In this document: positions 45,292 through 54,445 of the stretch, one piece after another
How positions within the stretch are numbered: position 1 is the first letter of the stretch
Layout: each line of letters starts with the position of its first letter
Source of the DNA: Corynebacterium timonense
GTDB lineage: Bacteria > Actinomycetota > Actinomycetes > Mycobacteriales > Mycobacteriaceae
NCBI RefSeq assembly: GCF_900105305.1
Contig: NZ_LT629765.1
Span: 186,001 to 250,000, forward strand
Reading direction: 5' to 3'
Length of the DNA: 64,000 nucleotides
The notes under the pieces: generated by a model
Databases searched by the model: none
Told to the model about the DNA's origin: nothing
Seen by the model: only the letters and a program-made list of their open reading frames with translations
Position numbers and translations under genes: made by a program

Positions 45292-46425
45292 ATGCGCTTG
45301 AGAACTGTGTTCACTGCTGTCGCCCTCACGGGCATGCTCGGAGCGTGCTCCGCGCCGAACGACGACGCCTCCGCCGCCAACACCCCTGCCGCCAACGCGT
45401 CTGCCGACGACGGCACGCTCAAGGTCGTGGCCACCACGACGCAGATCTGCGACTACGTCACCCGCATTGCTGAGGACGGTGGCGGCGCGCAGCTGGTGAA
45501 AACCGACGCTCAGGGCACGACGACGACCACCGGAGAAGGGGACGACACCCTCGAGCTGACGTGCCTGCTTGCCCCGAACGCCTCGGCTCACGACCACGAG
45601 ATGACCAGCCGCCAGATGAACGCGCTCGGCGAGGCCGACATCCTGTTCGTCAACGGCGTCGATCTCGAGCACTTCCTGGACCAGGCAGTGGAGTCCTCCG
45701 GCTTTGCGGGCACGATGGCCGTGACCTCTGGCTTTCTCGGGGCGGGCGACGCGCCGAGCGGCACCGCCTTCACGGTGGATGAGGGCGAACACACGGCGGA
45801 CGTCGCCCCGTGGCCGTTCGAGCCGGAACCCGGCGAAGAGGAAGAGTTCGCCTACGACCCCCACGTATGGACGAGCCCGCGCGGCGCGACCGTGCAGGTG
45901 CGCAACATCGCAAACAGCCTGGACACGGCCGCCGGCGGCGACGGCACGTGGGTGGAGCGCGCCGAGGCCTACCTGGAGCAGCTCAAGGACCTCGACGTCT
46001 GGGTGAGCCAAAGCATCTCCACCGTCCCGCGCGAGGACCGCGTGCTGTTTACCTCCCACGACGCCTTCGGGTACTTCGCCCGCGACTACGACGTCGACTT
46101 CATCGGCTCCGCGTTGTCGGACTTCAACGCGCAGCAGGACGCCACCGCCGAGCACATCCGCCAGGGCGTCGAGCAGGTGCGCGACTCCAACGCGAAGGTG
46201 ATCTTCGCGGAGAACTCCAACAACGCAAAATCCATCGAGGCCATCGCGCGCGCGGCGGGCGTGCGCGTGATCACCGGGGAGGACGCCCTGTACGGCGACT
46301 CGCTCGGCCCCGCCGGGACGGCCGGGGAGAGCTACATCGGCTCCATCGTGCACAACGTGTCCACCCTCGTCACCGCGTGGGGCGGCGAACCCGCCCCGCT
46401 GCCGGACACACTGGAAGGCGCGTAA
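45292..46425 (+). CDS. mntA: Manganese/zinc ABC transporter substrate-binding lipoprotein
   Basis: 377 residues from ATG 45292 (AAGGACA site upstream). Lipoprotein signal ending in GMLGAC (Cys19). A cluster A-I metal-binding protein: metal-ligand histidine candidates are in NASAHDHEM and YDPHVWTSP, with HDAFGYFARDYDV and ENSNNAKSIEAIARAAGV in the second lobe. The family handles Mn or Zn; Mn is preferred from the operon layout, which matches mntABCD-mntR of Corynebacterium diphtheriae. mntB follows after 3 nt. Confidence 0.85.
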   Translation: MRLRTVFTAVALTGMLGACSAPNDDASAANTPAANASADDGTLKVVATTTQICDYVTRIAEDGGGAQLVKTDAQGTTTTTGEGDDTLELTCLLAPNASAHDHEMTSRQMNALGEADILFVNGVDLEHFLDQAVESSGFAGTMAVTSGFLGAGDAPSGTAFTVDEGEHTADVAPWPFEPEPGEEEEFAYDPHVWTSPRGATVQVRNIANSLDTAAGGDGTWVERAEAYLEQLKDLDVWVSQSISTVPREDRVLFTSHDAFGYFARDYDVDFIGSALSDFNAQQDATAEHIRQGVEQVRDSNAKVIFAENSNNAKSIEAIARAAGVRVITGEDALYGDSLGPAGTAGESYIGSIVHNVSTLVTAWGGEPAPLPDTLEGA

Positions 46426-46428
46426 GCA

Positions 46429-47052
46429 GTGACACTGGCCTACGTGGACGCGACGGTGGGCTACGGGCGCGCGCCCGTGGTCCGCGGCGCGACGTTTGCC
46501 GTCAGCCCCGGTGAGGCCGTGGGGCTGCTCGGCAGTAACGGCGCGGGCAAGTCCACGCTGCTCAAGGCGGCTCTCGGACTGTCGGACGTGCTGAGCGGCC
46601 GGGTCAGGGTGGACGGCTCCGTGGGCTACGTCCCGCAGCACTCGGACGCCGCGCCCGAATTCCCCATCACCGCCGAGGCCGTGGTGGGCCTCGGCCTCGT
46701 GCCTCAACTTCGGCCCTTCCGGCGCATCGGCCGCGAGGGCAGGCGCCTGAGCCGAGAGGCGCTCGAGCGGGTGGGCCTCGCCGACCGCGCCCGCACGCGC
46801 TTCGGCGACATGAGCGGCGGGCAGCGCCAGCGCGTCCTGCTGGCCCGCGCCCTCGTGGCGCGCCCGCGAGCGCTGCTTCTCGACGAACCCTTCAACGGCC
46901 TCGACCGCGCCAGCCGCGACCGGCTCGTGGAGACCATCCTCGACCTCAAGGCGCAGGGGATGGCCGTGCTGCTGACCACCCACGACCTGCGCCTGTCCGA
47001 GGACACGTGCGAGCGCACCCTCACCGTTGTCGACGGAGGGGTGCGCAGGTGA
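46429..47052 (+). CDS. mntB: Metal ABC transporter ATP-binding protein
   Basis: 207 residues, GTG start. Walker A GSNGAGKSTLL, Q-loop YVPQHSD, ABC signature MSGGQRQRVLLARAL, Walker B ALLLDEPFNGLD and the switch histidine in TTHDL are all present. It energises the two permeases that follow. The stop overlaps the next gene's GTG (GTGA). Confidence 0.9.
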   Translation: MTLAYVDATVGYGRAPVVRGATFAVSPGEAVGLLGSNGAGKSTLLKAALGLSDVLSGRVRVDGSVGYVPQHSDAAPEFPITAEAVVGLGLVPQLRPFRRIGREGRRLSREALERVGLADRARTRFGDMSGGQRQRVLLARALVARPRALLLDEPFNGLDRASRDRLVETILDLKAQGMAVLLTTHDLRLSEDTCERTLTVVDGGVRR

Positions 47053-47897
47053 GCCTCGTCGACACCCCCTACCTTCTACGCCCGCTGATCATGCTGCTCG
47101 CCCTAGGCATCAGCGCCGGCGCCGTGGGCACCCTGGTCAACTTGCGCCGCGCTGAGTTCTCGGCGGAGGCGATCTCGCACGCCGTGTTCCCCGGCATCGT
47201 CGTCGGCTTCATCGTCTCCGGCCTCGACGGCATTGTGCCCGGCGGCGCCGTCGTCGGGGCGGCGGCCGCGGCGGTGCTGACAGTCGTGGCGCGCCGGGGT
47301 GGCGAGCTCGAGGAGGCCGGCACCGCCATCGTGCTGGCCAGTTTCTACGCCGCAGGCATGGTGATCTCGCTGGCGCACTCGGATAAGTCCGGCCAGCTTG
47401 AGGCGCTCATGTTCGGCAGGCTGCTGGAGCTTACCGGCCCCCGCCTTACTCAGGGGCTCGTCGCCTGCGCGGTGGCGCTCGCTGTGGTGTGGGCGGCGTG
47501 GCCACAGCAGGTGGCGGTCGCGTTCGACCGGGCCGCCGCCCGCGCCGCCGGGATCCGGGTGGTGCGCCACGACGCGCTGCTCAACGCCGCCGTCGCTGCG
47601 ACGGTGGTGGCGGGCTCTGCGGCCGTCGGCGTGCTGCTCGTGGTGGGCTTCATTGTCATCCCGGCCGCGGCCGCCCGCCTCGTGGCCGGGTCACCGGAAA
47701 CGATGGCGGCGCTGGCCTGTGCCTTCGGCGTCGCTGCCGGGGCGGTTGGCATGTGCGTGGTCGCGCAGCCCATCGCCCGCCCGGTCTCGCCGCAGGCGTG
47801 CGTGGTCATGGTCCTGCTCGGCGGGTTCGTCCTCGTCGCTGCGCTGAGGGGAGGTGCGCGGTGGATCACGCGACAGCCAACGCAACCGGCGCGGTGA
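47049..47897 (+). CDS. mntC: Metal ABC transporter permease
   Basis: 282 residues, about eight to nine transmembrane helices of the ABC-3 family (Zn/Mn uptake permeases). The conserved EFSAEAISHAVFPGIVVGFI and GVLLVVGFIVIPAAAARLVA segments are typical. The GTG at 47049 overlaps the ATPase stop, which decides the start; an earlier frame extension lies inside mntB. Overlaps the second permease by 37 nt. Confidence 0.87.
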   Translation: MSLVDTPYLLRPLIMLLALGISAGAVGTLVNLRRAEFSAEAISHAVFPGIVVGFIVSGLDGIVPGGAVVGAAAAAVLTVVARRGGELEEAGTAIVLASFYAAGMVISLAHSDKSGQLEALMFGRLLELTGPRLTQGLVACAVALAVVWAAWPQQVAVAFDRAAARAAGIRVVRHDALLNAAVAATVVAGSAAVGVLLVVGFIVIPAAAARLVAGSPETMAALACAFGVAAGAVGMCVVAQPIARPVSPQACVVMVLLGGFVLVAALRGGARWITRQPTQPAR

Positions 47898-48712
47898 CCT
47901 GGTGGCAGCTCAACCAGCTCGCCGTGTGGGAGGTCGTGCTCGTCGGCGCGGCGACCGGCCTGATCGGTGCCCTGGCGCTCATGCACCGGAGGATCTTTTT
48001 CGCCGAGGCCGTCTCGCACGCCGCTTTTCCGGGCGCCGTGCTGGGCGTTGTCGCGGGCGCCGCGCTCGCGCCCGGCCGCATCACCGAGCTGATCTTCGCC
48101 GGGGCGCTTATCGGCTGCCTCGTGCTGGCCGGGGTGATGGCGGTGCTCGTACGTCTGCCGGGCATTTCCAGCCAGGCGGCGGCTGGGATCGTGCTGTCCT
48201 CGGGCTTCGGGCTGGGCTACTTCGCGGCGACGTGGTTCGCGCCGCTGCCGGTGCGCGTCGAGTCGTTTCTCACCGGGTCGGTGCTGACCGCCAACGCCGT
48301 CGACGTCGCCGCCGCGGGGGTCGTCCTCGCGCTCGCCGTGGTGGCGTGGTGGGGGGTGGGCCCACGCCTGGTGTCGCTGGGGTTTTCCGAGGCGCTGTTC
48401 CGGGCGTCGATAGGCACTCACAGGCTGTACGACGCCCTCGTGCTCGTCCTCGTCTGCCTGGGCATCGTGGTGGCGATCCCCGCCGTGGGAACCATCGTCT
48501 CCATCGCTCTTATCGCCGCGCCCCCGGCGATCCTGCGGCCCTGGGTGCGCACCCCGGGCGCGCTGCTGGCGGGCTCACCCCTCGTCGGCATCGCCATCGG
48601 CCTCGTGGGGCTGGCCAGCGCCCAATGGTGGGGCCTGTCCGCCGGCGGGATGATCGCGCTGTGGTCCGGCGTTATCTACGCGGCCTCGGTGGGAGGGCGG
48701 CAGCTGACCTAG
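47861..48712 (+). CDS. mntD: Metal ABC transporter permease, second copy
   Basis: 283 residues, ABC-3 family permease with RRIFFAEAVSHAAFPGAVLG and VAIPAVGTIVSIALIAAPPAIL, parallel to but distinct from the first permease, so the membrane channel is probably a heterodimer. The GTG at 47861 has GGGAGGT just upstream. Its stop overlaps the TAGGAT of the mntR gene. Confidence 0.85.
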   Translation: MDHATANATGAVTWWQLNQLAVWEVVLVGAATGLIGALALMHRRIFFAEAVSHAAFPGAVLGVVAGAALAPGRITELIFAGALIGCLVLAGVMAVLVRLPGISSQAAAGIVLSSGFGLGYFAATWFAPLPVRVESFLTGSVLTANAVDVAAAGVVLALAVVAWWGVGPRLVSLGFSEALFRASIGTHRLYDALVLVLVCLGIVVAIPAVGTIVSIALIAAPPAILRPWVRTPGALLAGSPLVGIAIGLVGLASAQWWGLSAGGMIALWSGVIYAASVGGRQLT

Positions 48713-48715
48713 GAT
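48710..48715 (+). promoter_or_regulatory. mntR -10 element (leaderless)
   Basis: TAGGAT overlaps the mntD stop codon and lies 7 nt before the mntR ATG, so mntR can be transcribed on its own as well as with the transporter. Confidence 0.45.
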
Positions 48716-48722
48716 TTCACCT

Positions 48723-49391
48723 ATGGATGTCTCCGCGCTGCCGTTCAAGACCCAGGACTACCTCAAGGTCGTCTTCGACCTCACCGAGCGCTCGGGCGCG
48801 CCCGCCACGATGGGCGTGATCGCGCAGCGCATGGGGCAACGCGCCTCCACGACGACCGAGGGTGTCAAGCGGCTTGCGGAAAAAGGCCTGCTCAGCCACG
48901 AACCCTACTCCGGGATCACCTTGACGCCCGACGGGCGTGAGGCGGCGCTCGTCATGGTTCGCCGGCACCGGCTCATCGAGACCTACCTGGTCGAGCAGCT
49001 CGGATACACCTGGGACGAGGTGCACGAGGAGGCGGACAACCTCGAGCATGCCGTCTCCGAAACGTTCGTCGCGCGTATCGACGCCCTCCTCGGCCACCCC
49101 GTCCGCGACCCCCACGGCGACCCCATCCCCACCGCCACGGGCGAGATTGAGGCGCTCCAGGTCCAAACCCTCGCCTCCCTCCCTGAAGGCGCCACCGGCA
49201 CCGTCGAACGCATCAACGACTCCGACGCAGAGCTCCTGCGCTACCTCGCTGACGTGGGCATACGCCCCGGTATCCACGTCACCATGACGGGCACCCGCTT
49301 CGCGGGGATGAGCCTCGTGCGCGCGGGGGAGCGCGAGGTCGCGCTCGCGGACGCGGCGCTCGAGGCCGTCGACGTCAGCACAGGGGCGTAG
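48723..49391 (+). CDS. mntR: DtxR/MntR-family metalloregulator
   Basis: 222 residues: an N-terminal winged helix (ATMGVIAQRMGQRASTTTEGVKRLAEKGLL), a dimerisation and metal-binding domain with candidate ligands in RRHRLIETYLVEQLGYTWDEVHEEADNLEHAVSE, and a C-terminal SH3-like FeoA domain (GTVERINDSDAELLRYLADVGIRPG). The presence of the SH3 domain resembles corynebacterial DtxR and MntR. By position it should repress mntABCD when Mn is sufficient. Confidence 0.85.
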   Translation: MDVSALPFKTQDYLKVVFDLTERSGAPATMGVIAQRMGQRASTTTEGVKRLAEKGLLSHEPYSGITLTPDGREAALVMVRRHRLIETYLVEQLGYTWDEVHEEADNLEHAVSETFVARIDALLGHPVRDPHGDPIPTATGEIEALQVQTLASLPEGATGTVERINDSDAELLRYLADVGIRPGIHVTMTGTRFAGMSLVRAGEREVALADAALEAVDVSTGA

Positions 49392-49465
49392 GTTTCGGGG
49401 GCAAAGGATTCTATGGGGGTACGTCCCCAGGTTGCGCGGGCTTGATGTGCGTTGAGGTCGACTAC

Positions 49466-49504
49466 GGGTTAAACGACAAAAACACAGAATTTGTCGTTTA
49501 ACCC
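49466..49504. repeat. Perfect 15-bp inverted repeat after mntR
   Basis: Arms 49466-49480 and 49490-49504 (GGGTTAAACGACAAA and its exact complement) flank a 9-nt loop. It is AT-rich for this genome and lacks a long T run, so it may be a terminator or the edge of the inserted segment that follows. Confidence 0.55.
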
Positions 49505-49951
49505 TAGAAATAGCCAGCGCCCGGGTTGCGTCCGTTAGCGTGGTGTATCTGTGACTGCCGGTGAGGGGCCTCATGAATGTGTGAGGCGGCCACCGCAGTA
49601 CCTTTCGAATCAACTCCAACATCTCCTCGAAAGGAACCACCGCGACGGCCGTGGCTTATACACACCCATAGATGTGAGATCGCTGGCGACCACGCGGTGC
49701 TGATGCACCTGTAGGTGCCCATCATCAGCGTGCTTAGAGCTACACCCTGTTGGGCATGATGGGGCATGATGTCCCTCATCGAGACTTCAGCGCCTGTAGG
49801 GGTGGCCCAAAAAGAACGTATAGTGCATCTTTGTGCCGATAAGGGAGCGGAAGCGGCGGAGGTGGTGGGAGATCTGGCTTCTCACAGCAGCGTAGCCTGG
49901 TCACCACCCCGCAGGCCACGGCCTGCGGGGCTGGCGCTTTGACGGGAGCTC
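49505..49951. other. Gene-free stretch after mntR
   Basis: About 450 bp in which I see no gene. A short GC-rich hairpin (CCCCGCAGGC/GCCTGCGGGG) lies at about 49906-49930, just before the antitoxin remnant. Confidence 0.4.
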
Positions 49952-50319
49952 ATGGCCGCCGAGCGCATCGGCGATCTACATCTCGCCGCAGAGGCGGTGG
50001 TCTCGCGCACGACCGCCGCGCGGAGATGTGGGGGATCGGGGATTTGTGGCCGGGCGGGGCGTATTTCACGGTGCGGTCACGACGCCGCAGCCGATAGTCG
50101 GACGTCCGATTCCGCTGCGCCGATCTGGGGGACGACGACTGGGTGATTCACTCCGTTTCGGGCCTGCCGGTCACGACTGCGTCCCGCACCATTGGCGATC
50201 TCACCAATGATGCATTTGCCCAGCCTAGGAGAGGCGGAAGGGGGATCGATGAGAGTCCCGTTTTTCGAGGCAGCCGCCGAGCTATTAGACGTAAACTCTA
50301 TTCAGCTCGACAGCCTTGA
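49952..50319 (+). pseudogene. AbiEi-like type IV antitoxin/regulator remnant
   Basis: A degraded frame containing VVSRTTAA, then after a frameshift near 50020 MWGIGDLWPGGAYFTV, then after an in-frame TAG (50095-50097) DVRFRCADLGDDDWVIHSVSGLPVTTASRTIGDLTNDAF. The SGLPVTT.SRTIGDL stretch is characteristic of the C-terminal part of AbiEi-type antitoxins and related DUF559-neighbour regulators. With a frameshift and a stop it cannot be functional. No AbiEii toxin is seen beside it. Confidence 0.55.
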
Positions 50320-50421
50320 ATCGGTTGCTACCTGCACATGGCAGTGGAGCTTGTGCCAGAGCTTCCCACAGCTCCCGCAAAGCGAGACGTGTAACTAGGT
50401 TTGCGATACCGATTCGCCAGC

Positions 50422-50868
50422 TTAGAGGGGTGAATTCCTTCCGATGACTCTCAGATTGGCTTGAAGTATCGACTCGACGAAATCGAGATCCTCGCCATCT
50501 CTGATGTCCTTAGCTGCCTCGGCGGCGTTCCACATAGCTCCGTCCGTTTCCACGCCTATTCCAAACTGGAGATAGAGGCTGGGGGGCTCGATTGGCATGG
50601 GGACGTACGCCCAGCGCCCCTCTGAGTGATCGATATACCACGACCCAATGAGATAGCAAATAAGTTTTTGCTTCTCTGCAGAGTCTAAATCCGAATCGCG
50701 GATTGATTCTATTAGCCGTCTGGGGAACGGGGCGGAGCTTAAGTCATCAAGATCTAATGGCGCGTCGACTACTGAATCATGTTCAGATTGGAAGCTTGAT
50801 ATGGCGGATTTCGCCTCATTTTCCATCTCTTTGACGCGCATTCGGTAATCGCTGCTGTGCAATGTCAT
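50422..50868 (-). CDS. Hypothetical protein, lower-GC gene
   Basis: 148 residues from the ATG at 50868, chosen for an AAGGA site 6-7 nt upstream. Soluble, acidic; a long N-terminal helix (MRVKEMENEAKSAISSFQSEHD) precedes a globular part (DLSSAPFPRRLIESIRDSDLDSAEKQKLICYLIGSWYIDHSEGRWAY). Codon and base composition are clearly more AT-rich than the flanking core genes, a sign of recent transfer. I recognise no family. Size and acidity resemble immunity or antitoxin proteins, but nothing confirms that. Confidence 0.5.
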   Translation of the reverse strand: MTLHSSDYRMRVKEMENEAKSAISSFQSEHDSVVDAPLDLDDLSSAPFPRRLIESIRDSDLDSAEKQKLICYLIGSWYIDHSEGRWAYVPMPIEPPSLYLQFGIGVETDGAMWNAAEAAKDIRDGEDLDFVESILQANLRVIGRNSPL

Positions 50869-51660
50869 CTTGGGATCCTTATGTTTCTTTCGACCCTTAG
50901 TGGATGTACCACATACCGTGTTCACCGAGTTCGGGATGCCAATGGCAGTCTACATTCATCGCCCAGGGGTCGGGCCCGTTTCCTCATCCACATTCTCAAA
51001 TACTTCGTGAGAGGCGTCCCGCTTTTAATCGCGATAACACAGCCAAAAGTGAGTATAAATGGGGTCTGAGGCCCCTTACGGGGTACTTACGTGAAAACAA
51101 CCGATGATTGCAGCTGCGAGGACACCCCCGATCGTTGAAGTGACTTAAAGCTTTTCTTGGTCCGCTGAGTTCTTGTGCATTCTTCCGCCGACTATTCACG
51201 TTCGCATTCAGTGAGCTATGTTCGGCGCGCAACCAAATGCGTTCTTGATGCAGGGTTTCGGTTTCAACCAACCGAGCAAGGACCAATACTTTGGCTGCGG
51301 GATATCCTGACTATTCCCTGCCTATGTGTGGTTCTCGGCATCCTGCTAATGTTTCTGAGCCGTAGCGCTATGTGAAGTATGGCCAGCGTTTCTTTTGGCT
51401 ACGCTGGATGAGGTGGTGCTTCTTCTTGGAAGAGAGGGCAAGGTCCCTTGCCGCAAGTAGAAGAGGTCTACAGGACAATTTTGCCCCTTAGGCCACAGCA
51501 TGGCCGCTTGGCGCGCGTCTCGCGGTTATTCGTTAGATACGCAACATCGTCATTAGAGATCGCCGCCCGTAGCCTAAGGGTGATGGGGGGTAAGCGACAA
51601 AAGGTGTGTGTGGATCCGTCGTTTCATGGGCCTTGAACTGCGGTAACGCGGAAAGCGCGA
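50869..51660. other. AT-richer gene-free stretch
   Basis: About 790 bp with no supportable gene on either strand. It holds an imperfect hairpin (51585-51640) whose left side (GGGTAAGCGACAAAA) resembles the inverted repeat after mntR, and short GC-rich hairpins near 51062-51082 and 51437-51460. It is probably decayed mobile DNA. Confidence 0.35.
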
Positions 51661-51661
51661 T

Positions 51662-51691
51662 GCCCCTCACCGAACGAGGTCGGTGAGGGGC
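51662..51691 (-). terminator. Hairpin downstream of tRNA-His
   Basis: GCCCCTCACCG (51662-51672) pairs perfectly with CGGTGAGGGGC (51681-51691), 8-nt loop, 10 nt beyond the tRNA-His 3' end. No strong T run. Confidence 0.55.
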
Positions 51692-51701
51692 GTGCCGTCG
51701 G

Positions 51702-51775
51702 GGTGGCTGACGGGGCTCGAACCCGCGACACCCAGGATCACAACCTGGTGCTCTACCAGCTGAACTACAGCCACC
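51702..51775 (-). tRNA. tRNA-His (anticodon GTG)
   Basis: Acceptor GTGGCTG/CAGCCAC, anticodon arm CCAGG-TTGTGAT-CCTGG with anticodon GTG, T arm GCGGGTTCGAGCCCCGT. The encoded extra G at the 5' end (position -1) opposite C73 is the hallmark of bacterial tRNA-His. The inserted low-GC segment lies immediately beyond its 3' end. Confidence 0.93.
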
Positions 51776-51823
51776 ATCGCTGCTTTTTGGCAGCGGACTC
51801 TACCTTAGTACGGCGGTGTAATT

Positions 51824-52453
51824 TTACAAAAACCGCTGGTAGGCGTCGGTCGCCTCCGCGGCGAAACACCCGGCCTCCTCGGTGGAGGGGCCAGGCGCGG
51901 CGACAAAGACGGAACGCCGGTAGTAGTCGAGCTCGCGGATGGATTCGACGATGTCCGCCAGCGCCCGGTGGGCGAGGCCTTTCTTGGGCTGCTGGTAGTA
52001 AGCCTTGGGGAACCAGCGGCGCGCGAGCTCCTTGACGGTGGAGACGTCGATCATGCGGTAGTGCAGCGCCGCGTCGAGTGTCGGCATCTGGGCGCGGATG
52101 AAGGCGCGGTCGGTGGCGATCGAGTTGCCGGCCAGCGGCGCGGGGTGAGCGGGGTCGCAGTGCTTCTCGACGAGCCCGAGCACCGCCTCCTCCGCCTCGG
52201 CGATCGAGACGCTCGATGCCGTGATGTCGTCCAGCAGCCCGTTTTCGGAGTGCATGGCGGTGACGACTTCGTCCATCTCGGCCAGCTCCGCCTCGCTGGC
52301 GTGGACGACGAGGTCGACGCCCTCGTCGAGGATGTTCAGCTCGGCGTCGGTGACGAGCGCTGCGACCTCGACGATGACGTGGCGCGCCGGGTCGAGTCCG
52401 GTCATTTCCAGGTCGACCCAGACGATGCGGTCGTTCTTTGCGGGCACGTCCAT
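51824..52453 (-). CDS. orn: Oligoribonuclease
   Basis: 209 residues. A DEDDh 3'-5' exonuclease that degrades 2-5 nt RNA and pGpG to mononucleotides. Exo motifs: [12 protein letters not shown] (D, E), [15 protein letters not shown] (D) and [15 protein letters not shown] (H, D). Length is slightly above the usual 180-200. It starts 1 nt upstream of the end of the next minus-strand gene, so it is transcribed after cmrA. Confidence 0.94.
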   Translation of the reverse strand: MDVPAKNDRIVWVDLEMTGLDPARHVIVEVAALVTDAELNILDEGVDLVVHASEAELAEMDEVVTAMHSENGLLDDITASSVSIAEAEEAVLGLVEKHCDPAHPAPLAGNSIATDRAFIRAQMPTLDAALHYRMIDVSTVKELARRWFPKAYYQQPKKGLAHRALADIVESIRELDYYRRSVFVAAPGPSTEEAGCFAAEATDAYQRFL

Positions 52454-53260
52454 TTATTCTTCTCCCATCTGCGCGTAGAACGTGCCCACGAGCGGGGCGA
52501 TCACGCCGCGCGGGCCGTAGGTGGAGATGACATCCATGGCCTTGGACAGGGGGCCGGGGACGACGCGGCGCTTGTTGCGTCGTAAAGCAGCGAGCGTGTC
52601 GCGCGAGCAGGACTCGTAGGTGGTCCAGAGGATATCGGGGACCACCTTGTCCACGATGGTCTGATCCTCCTCGGGCACGTGCGCCTCGCGCACCGGGCCG
52701 GGCGCGAGGAGGGTGACATGCACGCCGGTGTCCTTCAGCTCGTAGTGGAGGGCTTCGGTGAAGGCGTTCACGCCCGCCTTGGTGAAGACGTAGGTGGCGT
52801 TGTTGGGGATGGGGATGTTGCCGGCGGCCGACCCGACATTGCACAGCGCCCCCTCGCCGCGCGGCACCATCTGGTCGAGTACCGCCTTGGTGATGCGGAA
52901 GACCGCGGTGGCGTTGAGGTGGTACTGGCTCGTCTCGTAGTCCCAGTCCTGCTTCATGAAGGGGCCGAAGGAGGCGATGCCCGCCGAGTTAATGCAGATG
53001 GAGATGGTGCGACGGGAGATGTGCTCGAGGAGCGCGGTGACGTCGTTCTCCTTCGACAGGTCAGCGGCGAAGACCTCGACGTCGACGCCGTGGCGGGAGC
53101 TGAGCTCCTCGGCGAGGGCCATGAGCACGCCTTCACGACGAGCGACCACGATCAGGTTATGCCCGGCGGCGGCGAGGTCACGGGCGATGGCCTCGCCGAT
53201 GCCTTGCGAGGCACCCGTGACCAGCGCGAAGGAATCAATATGGGGGGAGGGAAAACTCAT
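52454..53260 (-). CDS. cmrA: Short-chain dehydrogenase, CmrA-like mycolate reductase
   Basis: 268 residues of the classical SDR fold: cofactor loop TGASQGIGEAIA, NSAG, catalytic serine in VGSAAGN and YxxxK as YVFTKAG. In Corynebacterium the SDR CmrA reduces the beta-keto group of new mycolic acids; the call rests on family and its position beside orn. A TAGTCT -10 six nt before the ATG on the minus strand indicates a leaderless transcript. Other SDR functions are possible. Confidence 0.7.
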   Translation of the reverse strand: MSFPSPHIDSFALVTGASQGIGEAIARDLAAAGHNLIVVARREGVLMALAEELSSRHGVDVEVFAADLSKENDVTALLEHISRRTISICINSAGIASFGPFMKQDWDYETSQYHLNATAVFRITKAVLDQMVPRGEGALCNVGSAAGNIPIPNNATYVFTKAGVNAFTEALHYELKDTGVHVTLLAPGPVREAHVPEEDQTIVDKVVPDILWTTYESCSRDTLAALRRNKRRVVPGPLSKAMDVISTYGPRGVIAPLVGTFYAQMGEE

Positions 53261-53336
53261 GGCACCAGACTACTCGGCGGCTCGGACACGCTCGACGGTG
53301 AACGGGTCGCCGGGCCGGAAGCCTGTGCCGCCCCGG

Positions 53337-54398
53337 CTACTCCCCGTGCGGAACGATCACGGCGCGGCCGCTGACTTTGCCGTCGAGAAGCAGCTGATAG
53401 GCCTCGAGCCCCTTCTCCAACGGGTAGGTGGTGTAGAGCGGTTCGATCTGGCCGCGGCGCAACATCTCCACCAGCTCAAAGAGCTCGTCGCGCGAGCCCC
53501 AGTACGTGCTGTACAGGCGCGCCTCGTAGGGGGAGGCGCGGAAGGACCAGTCGGCCGCGCTGCCGTCGCCCAAGCCCACGATGGCGATGTCGGCGCCGAC
53601 CCCGGCGCTGCGCAGGGCGGTGGTGACGGTGGCGCCGATGCCGACGAAGTCGAACACGGCGTCGACGCCGCGCCCGCCGGTCAACTCGCGTATCTGCTCC
53701 ACCTGCTTGTCGCCCACCGGCACCGTGGTGGCACCGAGGTCGGCGGCGGAGGAAAGCGCCTCCTCCTTCGCGTCGGTGGCGATGATGGTGGCCCCGGTGA
53801 GAGCCTTGAGGATCTGCACGGCGATGAGGCCCAAGCCACCAAGCCCGATGACAAGGGCGGTCTTTCCGCCGCCGTTGAGGGCGGGCAGCGCCTTCTTGAT
53901 GGCGTGGTAGGGGGTCAGCCCCGCGTCGGCGAGGGCCGAAGCGGCGATCGGATCGGCGTCGCCCAGTGGGATGAGGTTTCCGGCGGGGACCACCACGTAC
54001 TCGGCCATCCCGCCGTCGCGGCCGAGGCCCAGGCCGTTCGCCCCGGCCTCCTCGGGGTAGCGGCAGTAGGTTTCGGCGCCGCGGGCACACATGTCGCAGC
54101 GGCCGCACCCGGTGGGGCCGTAGACAAGGTAGGCGTCACCCTTGTCCAGACCAGCGACGCCGTCGCCGACCTCCTCGACCCAGCCGGAGATCTCGTGGCC
54201 CAGCGTGTACTCCGGGTCGAGGGCAGGAACGAGGCCCTCGTCGAACTCGTTGAAGATGGCCACGTCCGAGTGGCAGGCGCCCGATCCTGCCACCTTCAGC
54301 AGGACCTCCCCGGGGCCGGGAGAGGGTTTGGGCACATCCTTCAGCTCGGGGAAGGTGTGGTAGCCCACGTGCCTGATTGCTTTCATGGTTTCCGTCAT
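53337..54398 (-). CDS. Zinc-dependent NAD(P) alcohol dehydrogenase
   Basis: 353 residues from ATG 54398, preceded by GGAAG. Medium-chain dehydrogenase: catalytic zinc ligands in GACHSDVAI and LGHEISGWVEEVG, structural zinc cysteines in CGRCDMCARGAETYC, and a Rossmann loop VIGLGGLGLIAVQIL. It oxidises alcohols or reduces aldehydes in the cytoplasm; substrate not determined. A CsoR/FrmR-type palindrome (54446-54462) about 48 nt upstream suggests induction by formaldehyde, sulfide species or copper (inference). Confidence 0.88.
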   Translation of the reverse strand: MTETMKAIRHVGYHTFPELKDVPKPSPGPGEVLLKVAGSGACHSDVAIFNEFDEGLVPALDPEYTLGHEISGWVEEVGDGVAGLDKGDAYLVYGPTGCGRCDMCARGAETYCRYPEEAGANGLGLGRDGGMAEYVVVPAGNLIPLGDADPIAASALADAGLTPYHAIKKALPALNGGGKTALVIGLGGLGLIAVQILKALTGATIIATDAKEEALSSAADLGATTVPVGDKQVEQIRELTGGRGVDAVFDFVGIGATVTTALRSAGVGADIAIVGLGDGSAADWSFRASPYEARLYSTYWGSRDELFELVEMLRRGQIEPLYTTYPLEKGLEAYQLLLDGKVSGRAVIVPHGE

Positions 54399-54445
54399 GG
54401 TGCGCTTCCTTTCGTCGCTTCTCCAGGTGAGGCCAGGCGGGTCAT

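Noticed and set aside
49504..49779. 91-codon minus-strand frame after mntR
   Set aside because: Starts without a ribosome binding site and runs into the inverted repeat; composition is not protein-like.
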